A DNA stretch of 22,134 nucleotides from Methanolinea sp. UBA477 (GTDB lineage Archaea; Halobacteriota; Methanomicrobia; Methanomicrobiales; Methanospirillaceae), in assembly GCA_002509485.1 (NCBI GenBank), contig DAWO01000103.1, forward strand, positions 2,349 through 24,482. The letters are read 5' to 3'. The notes under the pieces were generated by a model that did not search any database, was not told where the DNA came from, and was given only the letters and a program-made list of their open reading frames with translations. A program made the position numbers and the translations under genes. How positions within the stretch are numbered: the first letter of the stretch is position 1; the number at the start of each line of letters is the position of its first letter. This document shows, one piece after another, positions 21,654 to 22,134 of this stretch.

Positions 21654-22134
21654 ATGTGGAAGCCAGTGAGTATCGAGTGGTGGCTGAATAAACGCAGAGC
21701 GGATATAACGTCAGTAAAAGACGCGGTCAACGAGATCATCGGGCAGGTCCGGTCCGGGGGCGACGAGGCTCTCCGCGAACTGACCACCCGTTTCGACAAG
21801 ATCGTACTTGACGACATCCTTGTCGACGAGGAGAGGCGCGAGTCTGCCTACGATGAGCTAAAACTCGCTCTCGTTGAAGCGATCATCGAAGCGGAAGCCA
21901 GGATCTCAAGGTTCCACGAGATGCAGAAGCCCCGGGATCTCTGGCTAGAGGAGGTTGAACCGGGTGTTATCCTCGGGGTAAAGACCACGCCTCTTGACAG
22001 GATAGGCGCATATGTCCCAGGCGGAAGAGCGGCATATCTCTCCACGGCCCTGATGTGTGCAGTTCCCGCCCGGGTAGCAGGGGTTGGATCCATCTGCTGC
22101 TGCACACCCCCACCCGTGCATCCTGCAACCCTGG
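21654..22134 (+). CDS. hisD: Histidinol dehydrogenase, 5' part (runs off right edge)
   Basis: Catalyses the last two steps of histidine synthesis, histidinol to histidine with two NAD. From ATG 21654 one frame stays open for 160 codons to the edge. The family pattern is seen: IIGQVRSGGDEALRELTTRFD (split over about 28-48), then RIGAYVPGGRAAYLSTALMCAVPARVAG (about 118-146) and a CTPP segment near 151. The His/Asp/Glu zinc ligands and catalytic His lie beyond the edge. It is divergent from tupA, 155 bp away; a TATA-like AAAATATC (about 21612-21619) would give a short leader. No clear Shine-Dalgarno. Confidence 0.95.
   Translation, partial: MWKPVSIEWWLNKRRADITSVKDAVNEIIGQVRSGGDEALRELTTRFDKIVLDDILVDEERRESAYDELKLALVEAIIEAEARISRFHEMQKPRDLWLEEVEPGVILGVKTTPLDRIGAYVPGGRAAYLSTALMCAVPARVAGVGSICCCTPPPVHPATL

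Overview
The window reads as chromosome of a methanogenic archaeon, most likely of the order Methanomicrobiales. The grounds are MfnA (methanofuran pathway), a DUF2117 protein and a UPF0216/DUF61 protein (both archaeal), an archaeal-type ATP-dependent DNA ligase, a THEP1 NTPase, a tRNA gene without an encoded CCA end, and A/T-rich TATA-like promoters with T-run terminators. Genus cannot be fixed from the sequence alone.

Layout. 1-5230 is housekeeping: the 5' part of mfnA and ppsA on the minus strand, serA divergent on the plus strand, a gene-poor stretch, then tRNA-Val(GAC). 5283-9999 holds a small membrane protein, a voltage-gated-type K+ channel, a DUF61 protein, an integral membrane protein resembling ECF S-components, a secreted and membrane-anchored TPR protein, a THEP1 NTPase and a phosphoribosyltransferase. 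10135-15146 holds a DUF2117 protein, the replicative DNA ligase, a 396-residue orphan helical-repeat protein and an MBL-fold hydrolase.

15330-21498 is the most interesting part. It is a compact tungsten/molybdenum island: tungstate ABC ATPase (tupC), permease (tupB), a 115-residue possible winged-helix protein, a 70-residue orphan, a divergently transcribed homologue of the Azotobacter molybdenum storage protein (MosA/MosB), a MOT1-type molybdate permease, and the tungstate-binding lipoprotein (tupA) on its own. The obvious consumers in a methanogen are the Mo/W-pterin formylmethanofuran and formate dehydrogenases. Together the genes suggest import by two routes plus ATP-dependent storage of the oxyanion. 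Three control regions of the island share a TGGTATAACA-like motif: an exact 10-mer upstream of tupB and, inside a perfect 7-bp-arm palindrome, in the divergent storage-protein promoter; and a related tandem 13-mer upstream of tupA. The tupB leader also carries a 22/23-nt direct repeat. The roughly 500-bp spacer between the MOT1 gene and tupA holds two diverged copies (about 68% identical by hand alignment) of a ~115-nt element, each with a Shine-Dalgarno, an ATG and two competing stems, separated by an 11-bp inverted repeat. I do not recognise this element.

The window ends in the 5' part of hisD. Both edge genes, mfnA and hisD, are cut by the window and are not broken.
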